Source of the DNA: Lepidostoma basale
Taxonomy: Eukaryota; Arthropoda; Insecta; Trichoptera; Lepidostomatidae
Assembly: GCA_022606425.2 (NCBI GenBank)
Contig: JAHDVF020000047.1
Span: 1-64,000, forward strand
Direction: 5' to 3'
Length of the DNA: 64,000 nucleotides
Below, in pieces: positions 10,139 through 20,338 of this stretch. Position numbers and translations under genes: made by a program. The notes below the pieces were generated by a model. That model saw nothing but the letters and a program-made list of their open reading frames with translations. It was not told the origin of the DNA and made no database searches. How positions within the stretch are numbered: the first letter of the stretch is position 1; every line of letters begins with the position of its first letter.

Positions 10139-10540
10139 TAAAGGCTCTGTAATTCCATAATGAATTTTTTTTATGAATTAAAACAATGTTTTTTTCACTT
10201 TTGTGTTAATTTTTATGTGCACCATCTAAAAATAACATTTGGTGTTAAATTATTTCTATTTTTTATCATTGTGTTTTAAAATATTAGTTTTAGACTTATT
10301 TTGTGGATGTTGCACGATCGAAGTGTGCGCGGGGGATGCCTATTGGTGGCGATGAGGTTCGCAACCCATCACACCGCGTCTCCTGCAGGGGCGACAAGAG
10401 AAGGACGGAGTGCCGCATCGGTCAAAGTATGACATTCCATTCTTTCTGCCTACCCTTTCAGATAGACGGCGTGATGGTTAGTTATTTAGTTGGTGTTCAT
10501 TTTTCTCGACATGTTTTGAAGTTTTTACACGTTCATATAA
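10139..10540 (-). repeat. H4 module split by an S element
   Basis: Left part 'ttttatgaattaaaacaatg' (10172-10191) plus 'cacttttgtgttaattttta' and right part 'catttttctcgacatgttttg' match the uninterrupted H4 copy at 55000-55130. The S element lies between. Flanks TTAATTTTTAT and TTCATTTTTCT form an imperfect 11-base target duplication. Confidence 0.6.
10208..10493 (+). mobile_element. S element (SINE-like, shares A 3' end)
   Basis: Core 10320-10400 holds 'gatgcctattggtggcgatg' and 'aggttcgcaaccc'. It can fold as nested stems GGTG/CACC, GATG/CATC and GGTT/AACC. From 'aaagtatgacattccattc' onward it follows family A to the (TTAG)-type tail (10475-10490). Five copies are present in the window. 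The 5' limit here is set by the split H4 module. Confidence 0.7.
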
Positions 10541-10906
10541 CTAACTAACCATCACTCCATTTCCCCGGAGGGGTTGGCAGAGAAGATGGATGGCCATACC
10601 GTTCTGTCCTGACATACTTCTCTAGATTCCTCCACATTCATACATCGTTACATGCACGCTAGTCGATTTTTCCGACTTAGAATGTGGCCGCCTTTCAGTA
10701 TTTGATGAATGCTGTCATGTCATGCTTTCCTTGGTCTTCCGCGTCTTCTCATTCCACTCACACTGCTTGTATACAACATTTTAATCATTCTTCTCTCGTC
10801 CATTTGTTCCATATGTCCAAACTATCTCAGGGATAATTTTTTTAATTTTACTTATGATGCAATCATCTGCCTTACATTTCATCCTTATTTCAAATTCGGG
10901 AGATAA
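10538..10906 (-). mobile_element. Family A 3' end, subfamily 'SGEMA'
   Basis: Antisense from the tail and TTTCCCCGGAGGGG to the KADDCIISKIK and SPEFEI-like region. It has GHIRSKSEK and SVSGMRRRGRPRK relatives, marking the second A lineage (also at 17842, 43613, 56478 and 63148). Several frameshifts. Confidence 0.82.
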
Positions 10907-11010
10907 ATGACTTTATATCGTTCTCCCTATGATGAAGATCTTAAACCTTCGAAATATTTCGAGAACAATGAACTCAAAAGTTAGAATACAGTATTCAATT
11001 TCGTAAAAAA
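10907..11010 (+). repeat. H4-like hammerhead-like module
   Basis: Plus strand: CTATGATGAAG, a loop, CTTCGAAATATTTCG (10930-10962), then 'gaactcaaaagttagaatac'. The stem GAAG/CTTC and GAAA follow the H4 pattern; the first core bases are changed. Confidence 0.5.
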
Positions 11011-11143
11011 ATTGTCATATTATGTCTTAATTTAATTAAGTTGAAATTAATCTCAAAGCAATTTCTTCTTAATAATGGAAATAAGAATACATGTTAAATA
11101 ATCATTTTAAAATGTATATTTTGTTAAAATTCATTAATATTTA

Positions 11144-11216
11144 TAGTCTTCGACTGGTTTCAGCAGCTTGCTGCCATCTTCTGAAGCTGCCGAAACCGTT
11201 CGAAGACACAAAAATG
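11144..11216. repeat. H2 foldback module
   Basis: 'agtcttcgactggtttcagc' and 'gctgccgaaaccgttcgaag' are inverted arms around 'agcttgctgccatcttctga'. Each strand shows a AGAAGAT, GGCAGC stem, GAAACC signature. It is flanked by AT-rich DNA. Confidence 0.65.
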
Positions 11217-11299
11217 AGAGAATTTTGAATATACAATTTAAAAAATATGTATATATTTTTATTTATTATTTTCATTATTTACAATAAACCATTATACTC

Positions 11300-11690
11300 C
11301 AATCTATATACTATAATTTTTTGACCAAGTTTTGTTTTTACAACATTTGAATGTATACAAATACTTGTAGACGAACAACTGGATTTCACCCAATCCACCC
11401 CACACAATCACCCACCCACCATAACCACCCCACACAATCACCCACCACAATCTTCATAGATGGCGTTAGTGTGTAGATTGCAAAAACTACCATGTAAAGG
11501 GTGGTCTTACAGATTAACATATATATAACTTCCAAAAATTTGTCAGCCATGGTGGTTGTAAGAAGGGCGGAATGTTGAATGTTGTTAAACATAAAGCGAT
11601 CGCTCAACCCAACCAATAACAGGTCATAATTCTGTTCCCAGAAAAACTATTTACATCTTCGTCTCTATTGAGATATAATTAATCCTTAAA
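11300..11690 (-). repeat. N foldback element, single-arm copy
   Basis: On the minus strand it begins with 'ggattaattatatctcaata' and 'gagacgaagatg'. It continues through 'gacctgttattggttgggtt' to 'cgtctacaagtatttgtata'. A local CACCCCACACAATCACCCAC duplication at 11390-11445 is unique to this copy. Confidence 0.65.
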
Positions 11691-12369
11691 AATAAGTTTT
11701 TATAGTGATTTTGATAGCCTGTTTATACGTTCGAAGAGAAGTTAATTTATGTAATACATTGTGAATAGGTTTCCTAATTATCTTATTCTAAGTAAAAACA
11801 GACATTTAGAGAAAAAAAACTTTTTTTGAATAAACAAACACATTAATGAAAACCATAAATCTTCATCTTAATAATGGAGTTTTTTTTAATATTAACAAAA
11901 AGCTATGCTGCTAATTAAATTAAAGATTTCTAACATTACAAAGAGGTACAATCATCTATCAGCGATAGCATGTGTTCAATTAATGGGCCATTATATTATA
12001 ATAACGCCGGAGTTATCTCGTTTCGGCCGTAAACTCGTAAATAATTCCCCTAATAATATAACATATTAGGATGATACTTGTGCCCACGTAAATAAGACGA
12101 GAGACAGAGTGGTGTATTTCGAAGATAACGATAAAATACGTTAGTTGTTAGAGATACACACGAACATCCTACAAATTAGAATCCAAATTACTGTTTTTAT
12201 TATAGACACGTAGGGCGACCATTCAATTAGATGTTTCAATAACACACAAATCTCTTGACTACAAACCTATGGACTACAGAGCTTGACTGAGTCAGTCAGT
12301 AGACTTTTTAAAAGAAAGCTAATTAAATATGGATATAAATTGAATAATAATTAGTAAGCTGATTTTTTT
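11691..12369. other. AT-rich single-copy DNA, no gene seen
   Basis: No repeat of this window and no coding motif recognised. Confidence 0.45.
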
Positions 12370-12470
12370 ATGGTTTAAAACCCTGTTTTTTCCACTTTTA
12401 AACCTTATTTTCACCTTCATCATTGGAAAGCTTTACACTTTCATTATTGGGAGAACAATATAAACAAATC
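12370..12470 (-). repeat. H4 module with duplicated core segment
   Basis: 'ccacttttaaaccttatttt' is followed by 'caccttcatcattgg' and then 'acactttcattattgggaga', which looks like the same core twice. The GTTTCGAAG part is lost in favour of 'aaagcttta'. Confidence 0.5.
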
Positions 12471-12479
12471 GAAAAAAAA

Positions 12480-12850
12480 CTTATAAATATACGTGCGAAT
12501 GCTGCGTTTACCCTGGACGGCAAGAATATCAAACCAGACGATCATTGACCAGCTGGGTATCAGGGCAAGACTCTCGCGAATGTGCTCTGAGGGAGTGTTA
12601 AAATATTTTGGATACATAGTCCAGAGAGATCAGGACAACCTTGAAAAGCTCATCATCATGGGTAAAGTGGAGGGAAGTCGACCACAATGACGACCACCGA
12701 GCTGCTGGTCCGATCAAATAAGGTGAGCTGACTGTTCTCTCATTGGCTGCAGCCTGGAGACTGATGGGTGACAGGAGCAAATGGCATGCCATTTGGTTTA
12801 CAGGAAGAACACGACCCATGATCATGACATCATGAGAATTACGACTGAGA
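12480..12850 (+). mobile_element. Family I RTE-like LINE C-terminal fragment
   Basis: Encodes CECCVYPGR-like start and clear motifs RMLRLPWTARISNQTIIDQL, LSRMCSEGVLKYFGYIVQRD and NLEKLIIMGKVEGSR, then RPPSCWSDQIR in another frame. The order equals the post-RT tail of RTE-like ORFs. A stop follows 'SRPQ'. Confidence 0.78.
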
Positions 12851-12854
12851 AGAA

Positions 12855-13008
12855 TAAATAATTAATACGAATAAAAATGTCCGTTTTCTAGAAGATTTAT
12901 TATATTTAATATGAATGACATGTTTCGCCTGTCTAAACAGGCCTGTCAGACAGGCGAAACATGTCATTCACATAAAATATAATACAACTTCATTCGTATT
13001 AACAAACA
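12855..13008. repeat. H1 foldback, near-complete
   Basis: Arms of about 70 bases: 'aattaatacgaataaaaatg' at the left and 'cttcattcgtattaaca' at the right. Centre 12918-12965 reads GACATGTTTCGCCTGTCT ... AGACAGGCGAAACATGTC. The inner 18 bases of each arm are exact complements. Confidence 0.8.
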
Positions 13009-13378
13009 ATCTTCCCAAGCTAAACTATAATATTGTGTGATGTTTAAGAACAGTAAACATTTATATCAAGAATCTTCATTTTCTTACAAAACCCGTTCTT
13101 ACAAAAACATTTCATATGATATATGAAGGACTTGTCCCAAGAAAAGAATATAAATGGTGACCCTGCGGTGTAACTACCCTCATCGTAAAATGTTCGCGTT
13201 AGAGATTCCGGATTTCTTAGGGCCATTCTAAATTATAAAATATAGTACATGCGTAAGGGAAAAAAAGAACATTATTTATCAGAATTATACAGATTAACAA
13301 AAAAAAAGTTCATGACATTCAGTGAATGCTCGTGTATTTTAATCGGAAAATTAAGCATTCAAAACGGCATGAAATAAC
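13009..13378. other. AT-rich single-copy DNA
   Basis: No gene, motif or repeat recognised. Confidence 0.45.
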
Positions 13379-13455
13379 GCCTTATGGTATAGCAATGTCT
13401 ATTTATGAGTATTCTAGTTGAAAATATTTGGTGTCGAATTACATTTCAATAGCAT

Positions 13456-13915
13456 CATGAAACTGCGACAAAGAATGATCGAATGTTATATATGGTATGT
13501 TCTACTACATGGCTACGAAACTTCGACTCTTAAAGTGAATGTAATGAACCGGTTGGAAGCGTTCGAGATGTGGATATACCGCAGAAAGCTCCGTATACCG
13601 TGGACCGATAGGGTCAGTAATACAGACGTACTGCAGAGAGCCAGAGCCAATAGAGAGCTGTTGTCGAGTGTGAAAATTTAAAAGGTCTCATATTTGGGTC
13701 ATATGCTAAGGGGAGAAAAATACCATCCCCTTCGACTAATATTAATGGGTAAAGTGAGTTGGTAGAAGGCAGCTGTTCTGGCTGCGGAACATCAAAAAGA
13801 GGACAGGAATAACAAGAGTTAGTTCTGTTCCAAGTGGCGCAGGATAGAGATGCCTTTGCTCCAGTGATCGCCAACGTTGGGGGGACCTGATACGGCACCG
13901 AAAGAAGAAGAAGCA
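13456..13915 (+). mobile_element. Family B LINE C-terminus, sense, (AAG)n tail
   Basis: Encodes MKLRQRMIECYIWYVLLHGY, LKVNVMNRLEAFEMWIYRRK, LRIPWTDRVSNTDVLQRA, then QVAQDRDAFAPVIANVGGT and a tail 'gaaagaagaagaa'. The middle RRGPGRR part is decayed. It is the post-RT tail of an RTE-like endonuclease-reverse transcriptase. Confidence 0.85.
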
Positions 13916-13941
13916 TTATTAGGAAGGTTTTTGTTTTAAAG

Positions 13942-14440
13942 TTTTCTTCGTCTGTTGGTGCCATGTCAGGTATTCCTAACGTTGGCAATCACTCCAGCAA
14001 AAGCATCACTGTCCTACGCTCTTTGGAACATGTTTTCAACTCCTCTTCTATCCCTTATATCCCACAGCCAGGACAACTGTTTTTCTGTCTACTCTTATCT
14101 GTCCCTCTGTCTTGCCCATGATTATGAGTAAAGAAGGTGGTATTTTTTTTACTAAGCACATGACCCACACATGAGACCTTTCTAACCTTCACACTTAACG
14201 ACATACTCGTATATCTATTGTCTTCGGCTTCCTGTAGTATTTACGTCTTCATTTCTGACCTTATCGGTCCATGGTATACGGAACATTCTGCGGTATATCC
14301 ACATCTCGAATCGATTCATTTTATTCACTTTCACACCCATATAGTAGAACAGACCATATACAGTATTTAACCATTCTTTGTCGGAGTTTCAGGTTAAGAT
14401 AATCATTACAAAAAATGTTTATATTTTATTTTCGGGTTTG
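13942..14440 (-). mobile_element. Family B LINE C-terminus, antisense
   Basis: Minus strand repeats the B motif series from VIANVRNT (13980) back to NRFEMWIYRRMFRIPWTDKV and LRQRMVKYCIWSVLLYG (about 14370). It lies tail to tail with the sense copy at 13456-13915. Confidence 0.82.
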
Positions 14441-14553
14441 AACGCCTTATAAACTATAATTATGGTATAGTAAGGTATATTTATGAGTATTCTATTTGAA
14501 GAGATGGGTATCGAAATACATTTCGATGGAATTATCATAAAGGTTTTTGTTTT

Positions 14554-15007
14554 ATATGTACTTAATATTCATATATATCGCTAGTAAAATATGGCTCGTA
14601 GCAGATGCAGCTCCCATGACTAAATTACATTGTGAAAGCGCCCTTGAGGTGAGTTAATCCCAAAAATAGAACTTTACAGATTAGCCTTATTATTATTTTA
14701 TCTATAAATTTTTTAAAAGTGATATGTTTTACCTTGTAATCGGATTATTACATATCATTTAATAATGCCCTAGCAAGGTGAAATAAGCCTTTCTTAATAA
14801 TCATAAAATGTAATTAATTTTTTACAAAGCAGACATTATCGGAATATTCATTATTTTATGCTATGTTTAATAAACAGTTAATTTATATTTTATATTTAAA
14901 TGATTAGGAGATTATTGAGTTGACAGAAATAAATACGTAGTAAGCCAGCCATAAGTCGAAGAGGTTTCAAGTGACTCAGCTACTGAGATAATTAGTCTTG
15001 GGGTTAC
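14554..15007. other. AT-rich DNA with a decayed H1 module
   Basis: 14715-14810 holds 'gatatgttttaccttg' and 'aatgccctagcaaggtgaaa', matching the H1 order AATGCC...AGGCGAAACATGTC with many changes. Nothing else is recognised. Confidence 0.45.
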
Positions 15008-15935
15008 TCAACTAACTAACTAACTAAAGATCACGCCGTTTCCCCGGAGGATAAGCAGAGAGGATGGAACGCCACACCGTTATGTCCTGACATACTTCTC
15101 TATATTCCTTAACATTCATACATCATAACAAGCACGCTCGTTGATTCTTTCGACTTCGAATGTGTCCACCTTTCAGTATTTGTTTAATTTGGTCATGCCA
15201 TGCTATCCTTCACAATCTCTTGACCCAGATGAAGAGATAAAATGCAGAATTGAGGCAGCAAGAGCTACGTTTAATAAAATGAAATCACTATTCTGCAATG
15301 ATAACGTAAACTTGAAACTCCGCCAGAGAATGAATCCGCCAGATGGGAAAGGTACCACTTTCTCCAACTGATATTGGAGGGAAAAATTGAGGGACGCCGA
15401 GGGCCCGGAAGGAGACAAATGTCCTGGCTGCGAAACGTGAGGGAGTGGACCGGCATCCGAAGTGTTGAGGAGCTGTTCCGAGCGGCGCAGGACAGGGACA
15501 GGTTCGCCGAGGTGATCGCCAACGTTGGGGGGACCCGACAGGGCACTTGAAGAAGAATGGTATCCTTGGTCTTACACGAATTCTCTTCCCACTCACACTG
15601 CTTATATACAACATTCTATCCATTTTTCTCTCGTCCATTCGTTTTAATTTTACTTATGATGCAATCATCTGCCTTACTTTCCTTCCTTATTTAGTCGTTC
15701 GGTATTCTATCATATATCGTTTTCCCGCACATTCTTCTCAGTGATCTCCTTTCTGCAGCATTTATCCTACTTTCATCATTTTTTGCCAGCTCCAAGCTTC
15801 ACTTCCACACACTAGGGTTGGCACTAGAATTCCATTATGTACTGCCATCTTTGCCTCATTTGAAATATTTCTATTTAAGGGGTGATGACTTTGAGGGCGC
15901 CATTAATTTTGTTCCCAGCACCTACCCTTCATTAC
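15008..15935 (-). mobile_element. Family A copy interrupted by family B
   Basis: Antisense A runs from the tail at 15008-15030 to 15210 and from 15557 to 15935. There it reaches the ANLKVI / GAGNKINGALK region upstream of MAVHNG. It is one of the longer A pieces. The interruption carries an 11-base duplication (ATGCTATCCTT 15200-15210; ATGGTATCCTT 15557-15567). Confidence 0.85.
15211..15556 (+). mobile_element. Family B insertion with target duplication
   Basis: Encodes DPDEEIKCRIEAARATFNKM, SLFCNDNVNLKLRQRM, then after an internal deletion KIEGRRGPGRRQMSWLRNV, GIRSVEELFRAAQDRDRFAE and VIANVGGTRQGT. TGA follows immediately, then AGAAGAA. The stop codon overlaps the start of the AAG tail, so the 3' UTR is essentially absent, as in RTE elements. 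Confidence 0.88.
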
Positions 15936-16519
15936 TCATGTAAAAAAATGGTTGGGGCATTATTGATACCCTAGCCCTAGCGTACCAAAGCATATAAGAT
16001 CATTTGCTTCCGATGGTCATACTCAATCGATGAATAGGGAGAAATATATTTCATTGAATTCAATATTTATTATTGTAGGAATAGAGTTGTATACTCGTAC
16101 AATGTATTCAGATGAGTTACTAAATAGTTTCTAGTGACTATTTAGTTTTAAAAATAGAAAATATTTCTGGAATCGATTACTGACGAAAAATTGTTTTGTT
16201 TGATACCAGACCTTTTCAGCTATATATAATGGGGAAAAACGAAAAAGGCGATGCCAACCAAATTGACCAAGAACTATAACATAATTAAATTTAAATTCAG
16301 TAATAATAAAAACAAAAGTATCAATTTTTCAAAAACATATAAATATGTCAGCTATAATAAAATTTTTAATCCATTGTATTTAATACAAATCTTCATGAAT
16401 ACCTGTAATACAAATATTAAAATTCAGTAAATTTTACATAAATATTTAAAAATTATTTTTGTATAGAATCATGTTTACTACCCCTGATCTGTATGTGCAT
16501 AAAGGACTCAGTTTGAAAT
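15936..16519. other. AT-rich single-copy DNA
   Basis: No gene or repeat recognised. Confidence 0.45.
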
Positions 16520-16625
16520 AGTGTCACCAGTCTGTCGATGCCAGTGAGTTTGGCAAAACCGGTCGCTGTCGAAATAAAGACAAAAGTGAAAGTAGTTAAA
16601 AACCATCGTTTTATTTCATTATTAT
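16520..16625 (+). repeat. H3 module, single arm
   Basis: 16532-16570 reads CTGTCGAT, GCCAGTGAGTTTGGC (5-bp stem), AAAACCGGTC, GCTGTC. 'gaaataaagacaaaagtgaa' follows. The foldback version is at 59590-59760. Confidence 0.65.
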
Positions 16626-16828
16626 TTAAAAACAGAAATAAATGAAAATCAATCAGATGGTAAGAAGATTCCAAGGCGTGCTTATACCAGTTATTTAATA
16701 TGTAGATTTATAGACTAACGTAGATCAACTTAATAGGGATTTAAATAAGTTATAATAGGATCAAGCAACTTCAATAAAAATTTAAATACTGAAGATAAAT
16801 ATGCATTGGAAAATATTATGCCGATTTA

Positions 16829-16985
16829 CATCGTCCATTACTGCTGTCTACATAATAGATATTTCGATAGGATTGTAACTTACTTACAAACTAACTGACC
16901 ATCATGCCATCTCCCGTGATGGTTAGCTAGTTATAATCCAATCGAAATATCTATAATATTACATAGACAGCAGTAATGGACGATG
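16829..16985. repeat. Palindrome with two opposed family A tails at its centre
   Basis: Arms 'catcgtccattactgctgtc' ... and its complement ending 'agtaatggacgatg' run about 60 bases each. At the centre 'aactaactgaccatcatgcc' and 'cgtgatggttagctagtt' are the last ~20 bases of A in opposite directions. No A coding sequence remains. Confidence 0.8.
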
Positions 16986-17039
16986 TTTGACGTTTTCATT
17001 CGTATTAATTATATTCCGCCGTTTTTTAAATTAACTGTA

Positions 17040-17310
17040 ATTAGGCAATTAATGTTTTTAATTGAAATTTCTTGGTAGAAGTTAATTTAAAATAAGAAAA
17101 GAAAAAAAATTGATACAAAATTTCTTTATTATTATGTATTTAGTGTGCTTCCACTTGAGTTTACGTTCGACCGGTTTCGTGCTTCCGGCCATCGTCAGAC
17201 CAGACGATGGCAGCAAGCTGCCGAAACCGGTCGAACATAAACACAAGTGGAAACACACTAAATACATAATAATAAAGAAATTTTGTATCAATTTTTTTTC
17301 ATTATGCAAT
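17040..17310. repeat. H2 foldback, large near-perfect palindrome
   Basis: Arms 17104-17200 and 17205-17300 pair almost fully ('aaaaaattgatacaaaattt' with its complement at the right end). The right half reads AGACGATGGCAGC, AAGCTGCCGAAACCGGTCGAAC (17205-17237). The left half on the minus strand reads CTGACGATGGCCGG..CGAAACCGGTC. Confidence 0.85.
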
Positions 17311-17841
17311 TAGGCACTTAAAACAAACCAACTTCAGCAAGAAGTTTTATTGAAGAAATTATTCAAATTGTGAGAATTATACAAAAAAAAATTATACGAA
17401 AACAGCGTGAGCGTTAGTTATTTAATTAGTTTTAAAAATAAGAAGAAAAAAACAATATCCGCCACTGCTTCCGTATTCTTGAAGTTCGTAAATCAAGTAC
17501 GTTAAATGAGTATGTAAGTACTCGGAGGTAGGTTTATAAACGAAGTACAAAGTTTATAGTTGAAAGGATCCTGGTTCGTCGGTCGTGGAGTAAAAAAAGT
17601 GAAATAAAAAACGTATCCTTAAAGGGTTAGGTCACGATGCGAAACGCTGTCATAAAACATGTCCTCGGACATTTATCTAGCAGTGGCGGCTTAAAACTAT
17701 GGAATGAGTCATAATATTTGAGGCTCACTAAACAAGAATAACGATCGCTGGGCTTTTTTATCCTGACACACTTCTCCATAATTCTCTACAGTCATACATC
17801 ACGTCAATTATGGTATATTATTAGACTTTTATATTCACTCA
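17311..17841. other. Mostly single-copy; A scrap at 17750-17803
   Basis: 'cctgacacacttctccataa' at 17760 is an antisense A scrap. The rest shows no gene. Confidence 0.45.
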
Positions 17842-18333
17842 CCGCCAACCCTTATGTGTGGAAGTGAAGCTTGGAGCTGGCAAAAGAAGGATGAAAGCAG
17901 GATAAACGCCGTAGAAATGAGATCACTAAGAAGAATGTGCGGGAAAACGTTGTATGATAGAATACCGAACGATGAAATAAGAAAGAAATGTAAGGCAGAT
18001 GACTGCATCATGAATAAAATTTAAAAAGGATCCTTGAGATGGTTCGGACATATGGAACGAATGGATGAGAGCAAAATGGTTAAAAAGTTGTACACAAGCA
18101 GTGTGAGTGGGAAAAGAAGCCGAGGACGACCGAGGAAAACATGGCATGGCCAAATTAATCAATTACTAAAAGGCGGCCACATTCGAAGTCGGAATAATCG
18201 ACGTGCGTGCATGGTACGATGTATGAATGTAGAGGAAGCCCGAGAGGTATGCCAGGACAGGCCATTGTGGCAATCCATCCTCTCTGCCTACCCCTCCGGG
18301 GAAATGGCGTGATGGTTAGTTAGTTAGTTAGTT
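17842..18333 (+). mobile_element. Family A 3' end, one in-frame stop
   Basis: One reading frame runs from PTLMCGSEAWSWQKKDESR to SILSAYPSGEMA and TGA (18310-18312). The only break is a TAA at the MNKIKKGSL position (about 18021), where the other copies read AAA. Tail (TTAG)4 at 18314-18333. Subfamily 'SGEMA'; one of the best preserved 3' ends here. Confidence 0.9.
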
Positions 18334-18364
18334 TATTAGACTGTTATGTTATTTCCCTATTTAA

Positions 18365-18838
18365 TCGCAGATAGCATGGACGATCGAGAAAGAAGCCGAC
18401 CGAAGAATTCAATTGGAAACGTTCACACGGAGGTCAGATAAAACGCTACAAAAACTCCTTAAAAGCGAACCCCCAAAGGAATTACATCAATATTGAATAC
18501 TGGAAAAGGCTATAGAAGACAGACCTAGGTGGAGAATAACAGTAAAGGCATGCAAGACTTTGAAACATGGACGAAACAATTTCGAGAAAGAAGCCGACCG
18601 TAGAATTCAGTTGGGTTGGACGTTGGAAAATAAGGCCATGTTCTCACCTCTAAAATACCACAATGCCTCAAGACTAAAGTCTTCAACCAGTGCATCTTGC
18701 CAGTCATGACGTACGGAGCCGAGACGTGGACACTGACAAAAGGTCTAGTCTACAGATTCAAGGTCGCCCAACACGCCATGGAAAGAGGCATGCTTGGGAT
18801 AACCTTGAGGGACAGATTCAGAAACGAATTAATTTGTC
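18365..18838 (+). mobile_element. Family C LINE fragment with internal duplication
   Basis: Encodes EKEADRRIQLGW, KIPQCLKTKVFNQCILPVMT, YGAETWTLTKGLVYRFKVAQ and ERGMLGITLRDRFRNE. The segment 'gagaaagaagccgaccg' occurs at 18384 and 18585, so about 200 bases were duplicated and diverged. It stops where a K copy begins. Confidence 0.8.
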
Positions 18839-19105
18839 AACAAATTTATTTATTTATTATTATGATGATTTGTATTTTAAGTGCGCCCTGTTTTGTAAAA
18901 TCAATTACTCCAAGGGCGCACTAGGAAATGACTGACCGAACAGTGCAGTCTTCAGATGTTTCTTAAATTTAACGTCACTATCCTCATACTTCATACTAAC
19001 ATGGAGGCTATTCCACGCCAACGGACCCGCAACGCTGAAAGCACGATCATAGAAACATGCTTTATTGGTAAACAAGCTTGCCTTTTTTCTTAGAATCTTA
19101 ATTCA
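18839..19105 (-). mobile_element. Family K LINE 3' end
   Basis: Minus strand: TNKACFYDRAFSVAGPLAWN, SLHVSMKYEDSDVKFKKHLK, TALFGQSFPSAL then a stop and a tail of TTATTTATTTATT type (18841-18862). The 'FSVAGPxAWNSLP' block is the classic C-terminal motif of CR1/L2-like LINEs. Confidence 0.85.
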
Positions 19106-19632
19106 CACAAACAAAAGCCTATCCCAAAAAGCTAAGATGGCAGTGCACAATGGTGTTCTTGTGCCGACCCTTATGTATGGAAGTGAAGCATGGAACTGGC
19201 AAAAGAAGAATGAAAGTAGAATAAATGCAGTAGAAATGAGATCTCTAAGACGAATGTGTGGCAAATCTGTATATGATAGAGTGATAAATGCAAGTATAAG
19301 AAATGAATATGGTGCGTATGAAAGTGTTATGAACAAAATAAGGAAAGGTCATTAAGATGGTTTGGACACATGGAAAGAATGAGTGAAGACAGAATGGTAA
19401 AGAAGGTATATGTAAACGGCGTGAACGGAGCTAGAAATAGAGGAAGGTCAAATCAATCAAATATTGAATGTCGGTCACGTGAGGAGTCGGAGAAATCGAC
19501 GTGCGTGCATGACAAGATGTATGAATGTTGAGGAAACGAGAGAAATATGTCAGGAAAGAAAGGTGTGGCAGTCCATTCTTTCTGCCTACCCCTTCGGGGA
19601 GACGGCGTGATGGTTAGTTAGTTAGTTACTTT
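19105..19632 (+). mobile_element. Family A 3' end flanked by a 27-base repeat
   Basis: TNKSLSQKAKMAVHNGVLVP to YESVMNKIRKG, a frameshift at 19347, then GHMERMSEDRMVKKVYVNGV. A ~21-base deletion removes RPRKTWH. It ends AYPFGETA and (TTAG)n. The repeat 19081-19107 recurs at 19693-19719, 60 bases beyond the tail. Confidence 0.85.
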
Positions 19633-20029
19633 TATTATCTGCCCTTGTCTAGCGAACTTCAGTTGGACACCACTAACTCACACTGCACCGTTCCTTTTTT
19701 CTTAGAATCTAAATTCACATATTACATAATGAAGAAATTCAATTCTTTCAATATTGCAATACCAAAATAATTACATAGAGTGGGTGGGTAAATAATCAAA
19801 TGTGAGGTGACAAATAGTGGAGTGGTGTGAAGACGAAGTGTAGGCAGGAACCGCTCTTCGGATGGCAGTGTTTCACAACGTGCGGTGCGCGGTGTGAGCA
19901 GTGTGGACTAATGTGGGCAGTAATTGATGGGCGCGCACCGTGCCGGCTTTAAGGGCCTTTGTTTCCTCACCGCAAATATAACTATTTACAAAAGCTTAGT
20001 TTATTAAATTAAGTTTATATTCACCCTGT
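19633..20029. other. Single-copy, GC-richer block
   Basis: 19800-19980 is unusually G-rich (for example 'gtgcggtgcgcggtgtgagc'). No open frame with a known motif. Confidence 0.45.
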
Positions 20030-20270
20030 AAAATTGATGCTATAGTGAGATGGAGCAGGGCTGAGAAGATGACTCTGGAGAGACCACATCGAGAGGATGG
20101 ACCCAGCGAAGATTCCAAAATCGTAATGCACGAGATTCCAGAGGGCCGTCGACCACCAAAATATGGAGAAAAAGCTGGACGTCTTCTTCGCTCATAGTAA
20201 AAAACTTGATATCCTGTGTAAACAGACCTAAAGATTAACATTAAGGAGATTAAGAAGAAGAAGAATATTC
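20030..20270 (+). mobile_element. Family F LINE tail with (AAG)n
   Basis: HIERMDPAKIPK, IVMHEIPEGRRPPK and 'agaagaagaagaat' (20255-20268) match the F copy at 5925. Frame changes and a missing RWxDS segment show decay. Confidence 0.65.
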
Positions 20271-20338
20271 ACCCTCCGATCATTACATGTAACTAATAAA
20301 ATCATTTTCTGACGCTCTCATTTAAATATTTAATTTAA

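Larger units (their letters stand above)
13379..14553. repeat. Imperfect direct repeat bracketing an inverted B pair
   Basis: 13379-13455 and 14457-14537 share 'ttatggtatag', 'tatttatgagtattcta' and 'atacatttc'. 'aaggtttttgtttta' occurs at 13926 and again at 14539. The intervening DNA is a sense B fragment and an antisense B fragment. Confidence 0.6.
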
